From contig BAAHQB010000005.1 of the NCBI GenBank assembly GCA_054601695.1, positions 1,674,001-1,738,000 of the forward strand: a stretch of 64,000 nucleotides of DNA, read 5' to 3'. Shown in pieces: positions 63,962 through 64,000 of the stretch. Position 1 is the first letter of the stretch; every line of letters starts with the position of its first letter. The notes under the pieces were generated by a model. That model was given only the letters and a program-made list of their open reading frames with translations, had not been told where the DNA came from and did no database searches. A program made the translations under genes and the position numbers. This stretch comes from Amorphochlora amoebiformis (Eukaryota; Cercozoa; Chlorarachniophyceae).

Positions 63962-64000
<39 letters not shown>
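62836..64000. repeat. TA microsatellite with one GA tract
   Basis: Almost entirely TA/TG/CA microsatellite, with a GA-rich block at 63375-63510. I see no exon here. It is probably an intron of the ABHD18-like gene. Confidence 0.7.

Overview
This is a nuclear window from a eukaryote with spliceosomal introns. It holds at least seven protein genes whose small exons (mostly 25-110 bp) are scattered through introns of (TA)n microsatellite and TTAGGG/CCCTAA telomere-type repeat. The lineage cannot be fixed from the sequence. A TTAGGG motif, a LAMTOR3 homologue and intron-rich genes fit an opisthokont or opisthokont-related protist, but other TTAGGG lineages remain possible. Almost all long open frames are artefacts of repeats (Tyr-Ile from TA, Ser-Leu or Arg-Glu from CT/GA, Thr-Leu, Asn-Pro or Arg-Val from telomere repeat). 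Genes were found by reading the non-repetitive islands on both strands and chaining them by splice sites and codon phase.

Layout: 119-5162 or beyond (-), a many-exon gene I do not recognise; 9256-10761 (-), LAMTOR3, a late endosome/lysosome Ragulator subunit; 10844-11925 (+), SDHB, the iron-sulfur subunit of mitochondrial complex II, with three short normal introns; 13034-32445 (+), an F-box/leucine-rich-repeat protein spread over 19 kb; 33012-43806 (-), a 2-aminoadipate/kynurenine-type aminotransferase in about 22 exons; 43910-57888 (+), an organelle-type cysteinyl-tRNA synthetase in 23 exons with every catalytic motif intact; 58474 to at least 62835 (-), an ABHD18-like alpha/beta hydrolase whose 5' part was not found or lies outside the window. 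Two pairs are head-to-head with very short shared upstream regions (LAMTOR3/SDHB and aminotransferase/CysRS). Two pairs are tail-to-tail (FBXL/aminotransferase and CysRS/ABHD18).

The notable biology is intron architecture. (1) Many introns carry serial copies of the adjacent exon edge. Donor-edge copies (exon end plus splice site) lie in the downstream intron, acceptor-edge copies lie in the upstream intron, and TA tract or telomere repeat separates them. At least a dozen exons in five genes show this. (2) Several introns are little more than telomere repeat: GT plus (CCCTAA)n plus AG, as short as 53 bp, with splice sites built at the edges of the array. (3) A 1.1-kb TTAGGC-type array and a dispersed element of about 75 bp sit inside the intronic telomere arrays of two genes. 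Together these suggest introns that grow by template switching or break repair in TA tracts and by insertion of telomere repeat, while exons stay intact.
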